Source: Mytilisepta virgata
Taxonomy: Eukaryota > Mollusca > Bivalvia > Mytilida > Mytilidae
DNA length: 64,000 bases
Assembly: GCA_028015205.1 (NCBI GenBank)
Contig: CM051512.1
Span: forward strand, 10,414,255-10,478,254
Direction of reading: 5' to 3'
Shown: one piece after another, positions 34,891-47,474 of the stretch
Numbering within the stretch: position 1 is the first letter of the stretch
Layout: each line of letters starts with the position of its first letter
Notes under the pieces: generated by a model
Database searches by the model: none
The model's input: the letters and a program-made list of their open reading frames with translations, nothing else
Told to the model about the DNA's origin: nothing
Program-made: the position numbers and the translations under genes

Positions 34891-35128
34891 TATACCCCCC
34901 GCAAACAAAGTTTGGGGGGTAGGAATCACCTTGTGCATATTATTTCTATAAAAAACTGTCAAACAAGGCAGGTAAGTGCACAGTAAGGTTTTATAATTTA
35001 TATTTTTTAAAACCTAGGGCCCATATTGCAAAATAAGATTTGAAAGTGGTGGAAAAGGATATATCTGTTGGAGAGTGTGATGATTATGGAGATAGCTGTC
35101 GTTTCCAACTACATGTATATACATCTAG
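34891..35128 (+). mobile_element. Short related Helitron-like element
   Basis: Same 5' hairpin (TATACCCCCCGCAAAC ... TTTGGGGGGTA) as at 33888. The repeats are deleted, and it ends AGCTGTCGTTTCC ... CATCTAG-T, the 3' end type of the element at 38.8-40.8 kb. Confidence 0.6.
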
Positions 35129-35188
35129 TTTTAGATTATATTGATCTGGTTTTGTTTTCTAGACTTTGAAAATTTGTATTCCACATAC

Positions 35189-35311
35189 CTTCCGTAAGCA
35201 TCTCATATTTCCTCTTTTCTAGCAGCAGCTGATTTTCCAACAATCCTACCATTTTATCTTTTTCAACACAAGATGAACAGGTAGATATATTGACTGTCGG
35301 TAGCTGTTTGC
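35189..35311 (-). CDS. Exon encoding coiled-coil-like segment
   Basis: A 123-base minus-strand exon between acceptor TTTATCAAAACAG and donor GAAG then GTATGT; phase 1 in, phase 1 out. It reads KQLPTVNISTCSSCVEKDKM then GLLENQLLLEKRKYEMLTE, whose Leu spacing suggests a short coiled coil. It precedes the transmembrane exon at 32867-32694 on the same strand and is phase compatible with it. Confidence 0.65.
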
Positions 35312-35339
35312 CTGTTTTGATAAAACAAGATTCTTAAGA

Positions 35340-36175
35340 CAATGTTACCAGGAAAAAATCTACACGCTAGTCGTTCATTCGTAATTTACAGGATTTTCTA
35401 ATCATTAAATGTAGAGAGCACAAACCCGATATACTTGTTTCAGAAAAGAAGATATTTATAGAAATATTCACTGGGCGATGACGGATGAAGGACACCAAGA
35501 GGTGAAAATAGCTAACTTGGTCCACATAGTACAGATTCAGTTTTTATGACGTTCGATGACAATGAGCAACAAACACCTCATATTTTTTGTTAAAGATTTT
35601 GTAAATTTAATACATCATAATCAAAATATCATCTGGAAAACAAAATATATTGGATGCCTAATTATTATAATTAGTAATTTAAATAACCTATTTCCAAAAT
35701 CAACTGTGGCACGACTAACATGGATAAATCTTCTGAGAGATCGCGAGAGATCAGGGGTCTAAAAGTCATCTTTTTATTAAAAAATTAAGAAAACTTAAGG
35801 ATATCGTGTAACTGCTGTCTAATTATAAAAAGAATTTTGAAATTTACAAAACGAAAATTTCAAATTGTAAAATGACATAGGAAAAAATTTTTAATGGACT
35901 AATGTGGAAATTTCTTTTAATTATCCACATCCATATTTATATTTATGAACAAAGTTTTTTCGAGAATAAATTTTAAAATTAAATAAATGATACTTATGGA
36001 CAAAAATATGATATATTGTGTGAATTATAAATATGATTATATATAAAAGGGAAAAAAACGACACTTAATGAGGAAAAATAACACGAAAAATGCATTTAAA
36101 CTTTACTAAATAAATTCTAAATGTTTAATGAATGTTCTTAACTAGAATTACTTTAAGAACAAGATTACTACACAT
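35340..36175. other. No gene seen (probable intron)
   Basis: AT-rich; the plus frame at 35556-35762 shows nothing recognisable. Confidence 0.35.
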
Positions 36176-36745
36176 AGCCATATGTCCCCCGCCGCAGAGA
36201 AAAACTCGAAGCCCCGTAAGATATACAAAATGTGTATTATTAAAATGGTGGTATAGTATGGATGTCAATACATAATAAAAAAAAATGCAGTACAAAACAA
36301 ATAAAAAATTGCCTCTACAAAGTTTTCCTGTAGTATCACATTCACAAAAAACATTAAAGTCCCATAACTCCGGTAAAATTTGTCAAATCAAAATGGTGGT
36401 GCGATGGGATCAAATACGTATGGTGACTAACAACCCTACAAAAATTTAACGAAATCCGATCAGCGGTCTCAGAGGAGTTGCGCTGACAGTGTTCCTATGG
36501 AGTCAAATGCAGAAAAAAAAGTAAAAGTCCCATAACTCCCGTAAAATTGGTCAAATCAAAATGGTGGTGCGATAGGATAAAGTACATAGGGTGACTAACA
36601 AGCCTACAAAATGATAACGAAATACGATCAGCAGTCTCAGAGGAGTAGCGCTGACAAATAACTGGGGTGGATGGACGGACAGACGGACACACGGACGCAG
36701 ACCATTACTAGGTCCCTCCTTTGCGATGCGGCGGGGACAATAACA
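36176..36745 (-). mobile_element. Minisatellite-bearing non-autonomous element
   Basis: The ends are CCCCGCCGCA inverted repeats (36188 and 36729). Inside are two ~150-base direct repeats with GTCCCATAACTCC, AATGGTGGTGCGAT and CAGAGGAG, and a GGACGGACAGACGGACAC microsatellite near 36670. Same architecture as the Helitron-like elements, but the CTAG 3' end was not identified. Confidence 0.5.
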
Positions 36746-38787
36746 TTATTTCAAAACTTAAAGATTGAGGTGTAAATATGTTGTCAGGTTTGTTAAATAG
36801 CACTCTTATAATAGAAGATATGGCTTTCGAAACTTCTAAAAAACTAAATCGTTGCACAAAAAACGTCGTATCCCATAAATGTGTTTATTGATATTTATAT
36901 ATGAGAAGTTTTATTTTTCTACAACATAATTAAAGTAATTAAGGGGGTAGGCCTGGGGTAAGTGAGTTAACTCCTATTGATGTTTTTTTCTTGACGTCAA
37001 ACAATAGGAATACTATAGTATTACTATGATTTACCATATTTCCTCGCATTAGACGAAGTGAAGAGGTTCGATAAGGGGCATCTCCGTAACGAATCTAAAA
37101 CTTTTTCGAAATATGTGCAATCGATAATTATGTAGGATTCGATATATTGATGAATTGGTGTTTAACATCCAGTGGCAATTATGAAATGCATATCACGAAG
37201 AACGTAGTATTTGAACAACTGTACGTTCAATGTTGCATGCAAAGCATAATAATCCCTCTTTCCAGGAATTACGCTAATATATTTACTTACCAGTTATAAA
37301 CAGACAAAGTTCCAAGACACGTTTTATTCTAAATAAAAATCAGATATACCTGAGCATTACAATAATAATTGCGTTCTGGTCGTCTTTAGTTCGTCTTTAA
37401 ATAGCATGGATTATTTACCCCCACCCCTAATGGGATGGTCTAGCTTTTTTATTTATTTTTGTAAATAATCAAAATTTAATGAAATCGATTTTTTTCTTTT
37501 GGACATTTGGTCAAAATGTTCAAGTGGATATATTGAACATTGAAATGTGTTGGTTTATTAAAGTGAATGAGGAAAACTGGACTAAATTAAATAATTAAAT
37601 TGAAGATATATAATTTTCAGGTATATTTATATTTTACACCACACCGGCAATACTTACCCTTGCAGCTTCAAATAGTATTATGGGAAAATCGTTTTCAATG
37701 TCTTATTAAATATCAAAAATTGATCGAGTATTTTGTGAAAACCTGTAGTTAAAATTTCATAATTTTTTGTCATATAACACACATATATATGATATTTGTT
37801 TTAACAGTTTTTTGTAAGAATTAAACGACAGAATTTTTTTACAGCAGTGTTTGAATATTTAATGAGGCAACTGAAAATGAACGAAATGTCTGGTACTTTT
37901 TACCTTTGAATTTGCATATAAAGAATGAATTTTACCATCATATTTCATTTTTGATTAAGACTATATCCCTGTTCTTCAGTTCAACAATTATAACTATTTT
38001 TTATCAAACATATGTCCTATGAGAGGTAGTAATATTCATTTACTTGTGTCATCTCATGTAATGAAGGGTACCCCTTAAATGCCCATTTTCAATGAACCAT
38101 GTGAAGGAAACGTGTGGTTGAATTTCAACAAAATTTTCTCAGGTGGTGTATTGAGACATATATAATGCATGACGAAAATATTAAAAAATTAAACGAGTGG
38201 AAAATTTTGGCCTTACCCAGGCCTACCCCCTTAAATAGAGAATGGCTTCACAATTGAAGAATCAAATTTTGTTAATGGAGTATTTATTTATAATGGAATA
38301 AAATTAATTTCCCCCTTGACCAATTTTCATTTCGTCAACTCTATCGCCAAAACAATAATTTTTCGTCATTTGAATTTTCTTTTCAGCCGAACATTTCAAT
38401 ATTCTTAAAAAGAAAAATTAAAACTATAGGCAAATTTTATAATTAAATTGATAGCAATTCTAAGATAACATTGTAGTTGCACTAAAATTATCATATCCAG
38501 GAAAACAATAATCAAGTATAATGAGGAAAATTCTTTACATTATCATAGAACGCTATCTTCATAACCAAGTTTCCTTTTCTGATCCATTATTTAATTTTTT
38601 AAAACCCATAATGAAAAGGAATTATCAAAGTTATGAAAAATTTAAATTACTTTTAATATATGTACATTACTGAGATCATCATCTAAGTGTATTGGACATT
38701 TTGAGGCTGTAAAAAGTCTTTTCAAGATATTTAATAAAGGTCACTGAGGTAATATTCTTTTCACTTGAATAATAAAGATCAATAAGT
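36746..38787. other. No supported gene; possible 38-nt exon at 37328-37291
   Basis: On the minus strand the 38 bases 37328-37291 are flanked by a very good acceptor (TTTTTATTTAG) and donor (GTAAGT). However, the length is not a multiple of three and phase 1 reading meets TAA at once. It could be an untranslated or alternative exon. The rest is AT-rich. Confidence 0.35.
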
Positions 38788-40814
38788 TTTATTATCCCTG
38801 CACTTTCGAAGAAGTTCGGAGATATAGTGGTCGTCTCCGTCCGTCCGCCCATCACACTTTCTTGTGACATCAACCCCTCCTTCATTTTTGGGTTAAGGAA
38901 TTTAATTTCTACATAGAATGCTTGCATACCACCTGTAGATGCGCAATAAGGTTTTAGAATTTTTATTTTCTAAACAAGGGCCCACATGGGTTGGACTTTT
39001 GGAATTTAAGCTTGTGACCTAAATTCCTTTTTCATTTTACAATTTATGCATTTTATTTCTATACAGTATTGTTATGCACCATATACAGATGCGCAATAAG
39101 GTTTAGAATTTTGATTTTCTAAAATTGGGGCCCACAGGGGTCGAATTTCGAAAAACTGCCAATTTAAGCTTGTGACCTAATTTCCTCTTTAATTTTACAA
39201 TTTATGCATATTATTTATATACAGTATAATCAAACACCATATGCAGATGTGCAATAAGGGATTCAGAATTTAAATTTTCTGAAATTGGAGTCCACATGGG
39301 TCGAAATTTGAAACTTTTAATTTAAGCTTGTGACCTTAACTTCTCTTTCAGTTTGCTTGTATATAGTATTGTCCTACACTATATTTAGGATTTAGAATAT
39401 TGATTTTAAAAATTTCAAAAATTGTCAGTTAAAGCTTGTGAACTAAGGTTTTTTCATTAGGTTTATTGATTTAATTTCTTTATAGAATGACTGCATACTA
39501 TTTTTGGATGGAAATAAGGTATTATATTTTCGACTGTAGGTAAGTCGCCCAACTATATAATATAATAGTTATATATAATGTTCGTTACACCTCTTTAACA
39601 TTGAACAGCAGCACACATGACCTGACAAGCTGGAAATGACCATAAGAAATTGTTTTCGTTTAACAGAGCTACAGGATCCTACCAGCTGATATGAGATCAA
39701 TAGCAAGATTGAAACCTAAATAAAAATTCTTTGATTCCAATTTTGATGCAGAAGATGTGCATATTTTGTCGATTTACGACTCATCGGTTGTGCTCGCAGC
39801 CTGAAATGTTGTATATTTGCGAAGCAGCTCTAGCGACAATAGAAAACAAGAAAAATAAATAGAAATGGTGAGCTGTCAAAAGGGGCATAAAACGACTTAA
39901 ATGTACAAAATACACAAGCTGAACAAAACCAACGCGTCGAATTTTGAAAATTAAGAATGTAGGCTTGTGACCTAACCTCCTCTTTAATTTTCGACGTCAT
40001 GCATTTAAATTTCTATACAGTATTGTCACATGCTGCATATATATATATGCGCAATAAGGTTTAAAAATGTTGATTTTCAAAATTTGGATCCACAAGGGTC
40101 GAATTTTGAAAATTAGGAATTGAAGCTTGTGACCTAAACGCCTCGTTCATTTTTATTTTCATGCATTTAATTCTTATACAATCTTGTCACATACTGTATG
40201 TAGATGCGCAATAAGGTTATGTTTAAATTTAATAGAATTTTAATTTAAAAAATTGGGACCCGCAGGGGTTGAATTTCGAAAAATAGGAATTTAAGCTTGT
40301 GACCTTAACTCCTGTTTAATTTTTCATTTTATGGATTTAATGTCTATACAGTATCGTCACAAATTGTATGTAGATGCGCAATAAGGTTTTCACATTTTAA
40401 TTTTCTTGACTTGGTGTTCACAGGGGTTGAATTTTGAAAATTTGGAATCTAAGATTGTGACCTAAACTCTTCTTTCATTTTTCATTTTATGTATTGAATT
40501 TCTTTACTGTATTGTCACACACTGTATATAGATGCGCAATAAGATTTTCAAAAATTGGGGCCTTTAGGGGTCGAATTTCAAAAATTGGGAATTATAAACT
40601 GGGGACTGAAACTCTTCTTTCATTTTTCATTTTATAAGGTTTTTTTCTTTATAGTATTGTCATAGACTGTGTGCAGAGGAGCAGTATTACGTTTTAGAAT
40701 TTTGATTTTCCAAAAATTAGACCTGATTTCAAAGATATGATTGAGAAAGATTCACGGGGATACACTATGTGGGGAGTGCGGGAATAGCTGTCGTTTCCGA
40801 CTGCCTGAATCTAG
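38788..40814 (+). mobile_element. Helitron-like element with ~9-11 tandem ~170-bp repeats
   Basis: 5' end ATTATCCCTGCACTTTCGAAGAAGTTCGGAGATA with TCCGTCCGTCCGCC microsatellite and GTGAC. Tandem units follow, containing GCGCAATAAGG, TTTTGATTTTC, GGTCGAATTT and AAGCTTGTGACC. It ends AGCTGTCGTTTCCGACTG then CTAG-T (40811). The same repeats occur inverted at 51.2-53.4 kb. At about 39500-39950 the array is interrupted by unrelated sequence. Confidence 0.65.
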
Positions 40815-42510
40815 TTAGATGTGTTAACACCCCAAGTGTTTCCAAATCGCAATGAAACTCTGTACTGGTCAAGCTGAAGGTTACAGCAATAAATGACAAC
40901 TCTTATCTAACACATATTTTGAAAAAAAACAAATGCAAGAGACAATTAAAACAAAGTAGTTGAGCAAAAAATAACTTCACTTCAATAATTTATATGATGA
41001 AAATTGATGAATAAATATTTCGAATTAATCTTATAGAATTTGTTGGTTTTCAAAATACAAATGTGTTTCAAAATGGATTGATAGTATTTAAAATTAACGT
41101 TCTAGATAAAAGATTAACTTTAGTTTTGTAGAAAAGTGATAACATAGTTGTAATAAATGATTTCTTATGGTATGTTTTGTCATTACCTCGACATAAACAA
41201 AGTATGTCCTTAGAAAACTTGGCTAGAGATAGTAATGCTGGTCTGTTTTATTTCCCTCTACCACATGAAGTGTAAAATACCAATTAAGATATGTTGACAT
41301 TTTTTACATGAGGACATAGGTTTTACATGAGGACATAGGTTTAAGTTTGATATACCATCTCGCAAAAATAAGTCTCAGGCTCCGCTTTCGACTTTTATTG
41401 ATGCTCGTGGTGTATTATACACATGTTAACGTTTTTGTTCTTTTATGTTTTTTGGCTGGGGTTTTGTCTGCCGGGTGGCGTTCCTGTTATCAGATTTGTT
41501 GTTTCCATATTATTTTCGTATTGAGCCTGAAATGCTCGCGTTTTGATTATACCTACATTATAACTACATTTAATCCGATTAATTATTCATTTTTTTGTTT
41601 TTGTTTCGTGGTTGTCACTCAGGGTAGCCTGATACAATATTGAAGGAGAAACACCCAGGTTTGGTTCTATTTGGGTGCTAGGTATCTGTGATTGATCACA
41701 GTATATCAACACTTGGAGCTGTCTAGATTGCCCTCAGGTGACAGAAAGGAGAGATCATCTCGTTTGAGGTTGTCAGGTCATAATACAAAAACAATAAATG
41801 GAAATGGTGAGCTGTTAAAAGGGGAATAAAACGGCTCAAATGTACAAGCCGACAAAAACCAGATACCAAATCGTAAAAAAATCCAACCAAGCTAAAAAGT
41901 TAAAATTGCCCAACGTTTCGACAAATATGCCATTGATCACGAACATGATAAAAATAAAACGTTGTTGACTCTTAGAAACCCTGTCTTACTCTGGGTTTCA
42001 ATGAGTCAACACCCTTTAATTTTTTCATGTACATCTACCATTGTTGATAAGTCTATTTAAGCTCAGTGTACATGACTGTATATGGATGCCTTCCCGAAGG
42101 GGGCATACTAGCGACAACTGATCCCATATCTTCCAGCTGTATTGTTTCTAAAAAGAGGATCTGAAAGTGGTTGTCCAATAGGATCCCATTGATTGATGAT
42201 ACGTGTACAATTTAGTGGATATAATTTACATTTATTGTACGTTAGAATGCGCGAGCAGATAAACATTTGTTCTTTCTTAAATCATTTAAAAAGTATACTG
42301 TTTAAAAACATCTCAAGTGAATGAAAAAGTGCTTTAATTTTAGGTCGGCAAGACTGCTCAAACGGATAATCATATCTAGAACATTTCTTTAAAAAAACAT
42401 GCTTTGAAACCAGTTTTGCCTCAACTTTATACATTTGCAAAGTAAAATTTAGTGAAATATTTTGGGCTTAAGCTTTTGAAATTAGCCAAAACAAAATGGA
42501 ATGCCATAGA
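40815..42510. other. No supported gene
   Basis: AT-rich, with a short direct duplication of ACATGAGGACATAGGTTT at 41307-41342 and a dispersed-repeat-like segment around 41640-41800. The 98-codon frame at 41347-41643 has no recognised motif. Confidence 0.35.
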
Positions 42511-42514
42511 ACGG

Positions 42515-42615
42515 ATACAGTTACAGTGGCGATAGATAAGGGAAGGTTTGGGTACCTATAAAACCTGTTTAATACCATCATTGTTAAGTGTCTGTACTGT
42601 CAACGGGATATTGAT
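42515..42615. repeat. Dispersed hairpin-family repeat fragment
   Basis: Shares GGGAAGGTTTGGGTACCTATAA and AAACCTGTTTAATACC-like words with 50700-50790 and, more loosely, 16255-16365. Confidence 0.45.
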
Positions 42616-42821
42616 AAAATGGTTTGATTTTTTTTTTTCAAATTGATTTTATCTGTTTAATGTGTTATCACATCTTCGCAAGCCAAAGTGTTACGATTCG
42701 CTTCTCTCTCGTCGCCTTTGGCAGTTTAAGCAGGAATTTCGAGTCCGTGTGGTACTTATATATAACCGATGTAGCTGAAACTATCTGCACCAATCAGCAC
42801 GCAGCGATTACATGTCGATAA

Positions 42822-42966
42822 TTTAAACACAGTCGTTTGAAATTTAGTGATTAAAATATTAAAAAACAATGAAAAAAATTGTAATATATAATACATATAT
42901 TACAATTTTTTTTTCATTGTTTTTTAATATTTTTATCACTAAAATTCAAACGACTGTGATTTAAAC
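42822..42966. repeat. AT-rich palindrome with ~65-bp arms
   Basis: The left arm from 42822 (CAGTCGTTTGAA, TTTAGTGAT, AAAACAATGAAAAA) reads as the near-perfect reverse complement of the right arm ending 42966, with almost no loop (around 42886-42893). Probably a MITE-type palindrome; no coding potential. Confidence 0.8.
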
Positions 42967-43956
42967 AATTAACATGGGCAAATGCATATTTCATATTACG
43001 CCACGAGACTCTACTCCCAAAACACAAAAGAACAATATTTACAGACCGTTTACTGTGTTTAATAAACTTATTGAAGTTTTGGGTTATGTTCCTCGTTCAG
43101 ACAATGGAATGCCAAAATACTTTTGTATGTTCAGTATTACAAAATCGAAATAGTACCGTTTTCATTGGTCAATAGTGGTGTAATGAGTGTAGGCCTGACT
43201 AATGTCTGCCGCAAGATGCTTACTAATTTTGGTTTAATCTGCCAAAGATGAAGAGGAAAGAAGCGAATCGTAACCCTTGCCTAGCAAAGATGGTGATATC
43301 AGTGTTATATGTTACATGCCTATCGTTAAATTTCATATTCACTTCATTTGACGAATGACTTTTTAAGCGCTCAAAAATATGGAAATATACTATGTATAGT
43401 ATGACATTAAATAGTGAATATTTAAGTGTTTGCTTTGGAATTAAATTTATGAAGCTTGACTATTCAATTTTGCTGTCAAGGTATTTAAATTGTGGCCATA
43501 GTAAGTTAATTCGCTGTGTATATTACTATTGAAATTATATGTCTTGCGTGAATACAAAGCGAGGCAATATTGACCAGTTTCAGTATAAAACCTAACCCTT
43601 CCACTTTTTAAAGTTAGTCACCAGTCTATATTTATATCAGGATGACGTGAGTCGCCGCTACAAGTACTAACGAAAAATATTCATATTTAATGTTCAATTG
43701 ACTATAAAGCTTATGCAGTAGACAATATAGGATTTTCAGATATTCTGATTTAATTACCAATTTCTCAAACGAGATATACTACATTTGTAAACTTCAAATA
43801 TTATTATCTGCTATTATTTGCCCTTTTCTCTGATCTAGATTTCTGACACAATATTGTTAGCACAATAGACTAATATATATATAGCTAAAATATTAATTTC
43901 ATTTAAATAGTAATATTAGATGTATCCAATAATACAAAAAAGTATTGGTGAAATAC

Positions 43957-44058
43957 CTTCTCGACTTAAAATATCAGTTGAAGTTGTTGTAATAACAGAG
44001 GCAGCTGAATCTTCCACTGTGGACTGAACTAACAATCTTTGAACGATTTCTTTTTGAG
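43957..44058 (-). CDS. Exon encoding Ser/Thr-rich linker
   Basis: A 102-base minus-strand exon between acceptor TTACTATTCTTTTAG and donor GAAG then GTATTT; phase 1 in and out. It reads QKEIVQRLLVQSTVEDSAAS then a VITTTSTDILSRE stretch: a short helix followed by Ser/Thr-rich linker. Lies between the exons at 45215-44910 and 35311-35189. Confidence 0.65.
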
Positions 44059-44909
44059 CTAAAAGAATAGTAAAACTGTAAATGAAACTTTATCAACACA
44101 TACATTTCTCTTTAATTATGTAACAAATCCTAATATGAAAGCATATTTTGAGGTAGCTCATATGTTAATTATATAGAAATACCATTAAACTCTTGAAGTC
44201 AGGTTTAACTGAATAATTTTATGAAGTGAGCTACCAACTTATAAACCTAGAAGTTGAGTTTCAATGACAATTATGTTTCGGGTTTAACACCAAACTAATG
44301 TAAAATGAACTCTTGAATGTACCTTGCCATAAGGAGGACCAATATTTACAGTTTTAGGTTGGGAATTTCAGCTATTAAGTACTATAGTAATTAAAACGTG
44401 TGATTTGAAGTGGAGAGCTATCGTCCTGATCTTGTGGCAAAAACAATAATTCTCCAAACTATGTTTGGGAGACTTAATAATGGTACATAAGGAAAAATGA
44501 ATTACAAAATAATGGAGGACAATCATATGTCAGATAATGAAATCTTCCTTCTTCCAAATTCCGGCCTCTTTCAACTAGTTGAATACTTTGCCGATTTTAT
44601 GTGTAAGCATACCCCCACTCTCCCCCCTGAAGAGTTACTTTTAGAGTTTAGCTTTCACACTTGAGATTTAAAAATGTCAAGCGAAAAAGCTCCAGCAATG
44701 TCTGGGGGAAGACTGTTCCAATTCTTTTCCGGTTTTTTACCCTTGTAGATTACAGAGGAGCCATTTCCATCAAGTGTTCACAATTGTTATGTAGGTTTTG
44801 GATTTGGCTGGGTTTTTGTAATAGTATTTGACAGTGACCGGTCTTAAACTCCGAATTATCAATGTAACTTCAAATATATTTAAGACATACATGTATATTC
44901 TTCACTTAC

Positions 44910-45215
44910 CTTCTGTGAGAGAATTCAAGAACAGAACATTTATTGTTATTGTGCCTTCCACATTAGTGTTAATGTTTCCCATTTGTAGAACCTTTTTAAT
45001 GGCTACGATTAATTCAGTGCGCAATTTGACCGGACTATCAAAAACATCTGATCTGATTTTTAAATCCAGTACTACACTTCCGACTCTTCCTTTTAAAATA
45101 TCAACTGAAGGTTGATTTTCATAACCGGCTTCCTTTTCTTGGTTATTACTGTTTTCAATAAGTGTTATTTCTTCCGAATGTTCTAAACCTTTAAGCGTCA
45201 TTTGAGCATCCGGAT
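44910..45215 (-). CDS. Exon encoding an alpha/beta domain of unknown type
   Basis: A 306-base minus-strand exon between acceptor CTTCTTTTATTTAAG and donor GAAG then GTAAGT; phase 1 in and out. It begins PDAQMTLKGLEHSEEITLIE and after a polar stretch has GSVVLDLKI, SPVKLRTELIVAIKKVL and VEGTITINVLFLNSL. The strand-helix-strand pattern looks like a compact domain. I recall similar segments in molluscan HEPN-type proteins but cannot name the family. The plus-strand frame at 44828-45115 is its antisense shadow. Confidence 0.7.
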
Positions 45216-45639
45216 CTTAAATAAAAGAAGGATAGTTAAATGTAGATGATGCGCTACAGAATTTTTAATTTTTTTCTCAACTGTATTTTCAGCCTTTTTA
45301 AATAACAAATAAGGAATAAAAACGAAGAGCAAGATATGAAAATTCATAGAAAATAAGTGGATAGATTATGATATACCTTACATGTCTCAGAAGCCTTACC
45401 CGACTAGAGAACGAAATATTTTCAACAAAAGAGAAGATGACTGCAGAAATAATCCATGGAACATACCAGTATACGGTTTTGGATTATATGTATAAATGCA
45501 AACAATCACCTCATTAATTTATTTGTATTGATTTAGCAAAATTTTGAAAATGAGAAGTTTATGTCAAAAACATAAGTTATAAAAGCGGTCAATTTAATTT
45601 TACAAATTATATACTTTGAAAGATATGAAATGAATAGAA

Positions 45640-45680
45640 ACTAGAGTCTCTCAAGAGCCTGTATCGCTCAAATGGATTTA
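45640..45680 (-). repeat. Helitron-like 3' terminus (weak)
   Basis: Minus-strand reading GAGCGATACAGG then CTCT-tg-AGAG, ACT and CTAG-T. The same words (GGCTCCTGAGAGCC, ATCGCTCA) occur at about 25066-25092. No matching 5' end was found here. Confidence 0.35.
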
Positions 45681-45739
45681 ATGATTTATCTTGGCTGTTT
45701 TTCTTTTAACTGAGTGCGGCTGTGGTAATTAAGTACAAA

Positions 45740-45937
45740 AAAGGACAAATATACCTAAGGAGCAATCAAAACAAACGTAATCCATTGGACAGACAAACCC
45801 GGGAAGACAAATGAACAACCACAAGCACAACAAATAAACACAGAAAACTAAAAAACAATGAACAACTATAAAAACCAGGAGTGAACAAAGGTGCTCCGGA
45901 AGGGTAAGCAGTTCCTGCTCCGTATACGGCACCCGTC
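45740..45937 (-). mobile_element. Penelope-like 3' tail fragment
   Basis: About 200 bases of the shared tail, from the TATACGG block to the GGTATATTTGTCC end, on the minus strand. Similarity stops at about 45937, so only the tail was copied. Confidence 0.75.
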
Positions 45938-46119
45938 AATTCTGAGAGAGGACCTTCTATACACCAATTGTTGTTTAGGCTGGTTTTAAATGGTCAAATG
46001 ATTTAAGGTATGAAGATCTAGAAATTAAATTTCCCAATGGGTCCTATGCTAAAATGCTGTGGTGGACATCTTGGTTGACAGTCTGGGTCATCGAACACAA
46101 TTTCAAAAAAAATTACCAA

Positions 46120-46350
46120 CTAAGAATCATTAAAGTCTGGTTCAATTGGCCAAGTACTTTCCGACAAGACAATTTTTAGTGATTTTCCTGTTCGGTTCCT
46201 ATGAAAATAAGTCCGGCTGTGGTGGCCATCTTGGTTGACAGTCCTTTTTAATATGTTTGATATTTTAATATGTTTAAAATAAGTTTGACTTTGGTGTCCA
46301 TCTTGGTTGACAGTCCTTTTTAATATGTTTAAAATAAGTTTGGCCGTGGT
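46120..46350. repeat. Short direct repeats in an intron
   Basis: CATCTTGGTTGACAGTCC and TTTTAATATGTTTAAAATAAG recur two to three times, and a related CATCTTGGTTGACAGTC lies at 46067. The apparent 161-codon frame on the minus strand reads through these and is real only in the exon at 46523-46410. Confidence 0.5.
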
Positions 46351-46409
46351 TCCATCTCGGACGATGCTAATATCCCTATAGGCCAGGTGACCTAAACACC
46401 AATGCTCAC

Positions 46410-46523
46410 TTGTTGATTCAGGCGTTGATATGCTTGAGTTTCCATTTTCTCTAGCAGCAACTTCATTATCACACTGAATTCCGACTGTCACAGTCTTCTT
46501 GTTCATATGAATTTGTAGCAGTG
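46410..46523 (-). CDS. Small exon, polar linker
   Basis: A 114-base minus-strand exon between acceptor TTTTTAAAAACAAAAG and donor ACAA then GTGAGC; phase 1 in and out. It reads LLQIHMNKKTVTVGIQCDNE then a polar NGNSSISTPESTS tail. No domain. The symmetric phase and good donor make it a likely member of the exon series. Confidence 0.55.
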
Positions 46524-47363
46524 CTTTTGTTTTTAAAAAGAAAGAAACTATTTCATTAGTATATAGGAAAATAAACTTACCCGTTCCTTTCTTACAAAAA
46601 TGCATTTAGTAAGTTATAAATGGAAATGAAAATAACGCGGTGCAATTATTTTGGATTCGACACCCTAATATAGCCATATTTATCGGTTGGAATTTTCATA
46701 AATCAATTGGTCAATGTTAATTTTAAGGTTTATTTAAACTCATATCCACTAATAAAATAGACTACAATTGTTTACTTTTATGAAGTTTTGTCAGTTGTAT
46801 TTTTAGTCCATAAAATAATATAAGAAAACTGTTTTATTGTTTCGTATCTTGTGGTTCACCATTGGTGGATATGAGTTTAAATAAGCCTTAAAATTAACAT
46901 TGACATGTACCGAAGACTACATAAAATATTTCTAGGTGAAAATCCAATGTACAAAATTCTAAAAGATGACTATCAAGGACCACTGCTGCCATTCTGTTTT
47001 AAATTTGCCAATTGTGTTTTTAAATGATTTTCGGATATGGTCCTTAGCAAGTCACTAGAAATACTTTTTCTTCCCCATATTCAGAGTAAAGTTGAATGAT
47101 CATGTTTACACGATACGATTTTCAATAACTATAGGTTGTACAGACGGATATGATAACGAGCATAATAAAATAAGAAATTTCATTCACGATTTTTCAGTTT
47201 GATGAATGAAATAAAATTAACTCTAATTTTATGATTTGAAAAAGAACCGTGATTGAAATCAACGTCAATATGATATTTGTCAAACAATAACGAAATAACT
47301 TGTATCAGGTTACTGCATCTACAGTTATCCTACTTTTTATTTTATTTAGCATAAGATTTTTAC

Positions 47364-47390
47364 CTTTCAATATATTACCTCCAAGCGTAT
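47364..47390 (-). CDS. Micro-exon (27 nt)
   Basis: Minus strand: acceptor TGGATTTTTCATTAG, then 27 bases reading TLGGNILK between split codons, then donor AAAG with GTAAAA. Phase 1 in and out. Support is weaker because of the size and the average donor, but it sits 84 bases from a similar mini-exon. Confidence 0.4.
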
Positions 47391-47474
47391 CTAATGAAAA
47401 ATCCAGACAAGTGATGTGCATTCAATTAACCTAGTGTCTCTCTTTATTATCATCAAAATGTTCGAAACATTTAC

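Noticed and set aside
37291..37328. 38-nt exon with excellent splice sites
   Set aside because: The length breaks the phase 1-1 pattern and gives an immediate stop; without RNA it cannot be called coding.
38788..40814. CRISPR-like array
   Set aside because: Units are ~170 bp, contiguous and diverged, in an animal genome; this is a minisatellite within a mobile element.
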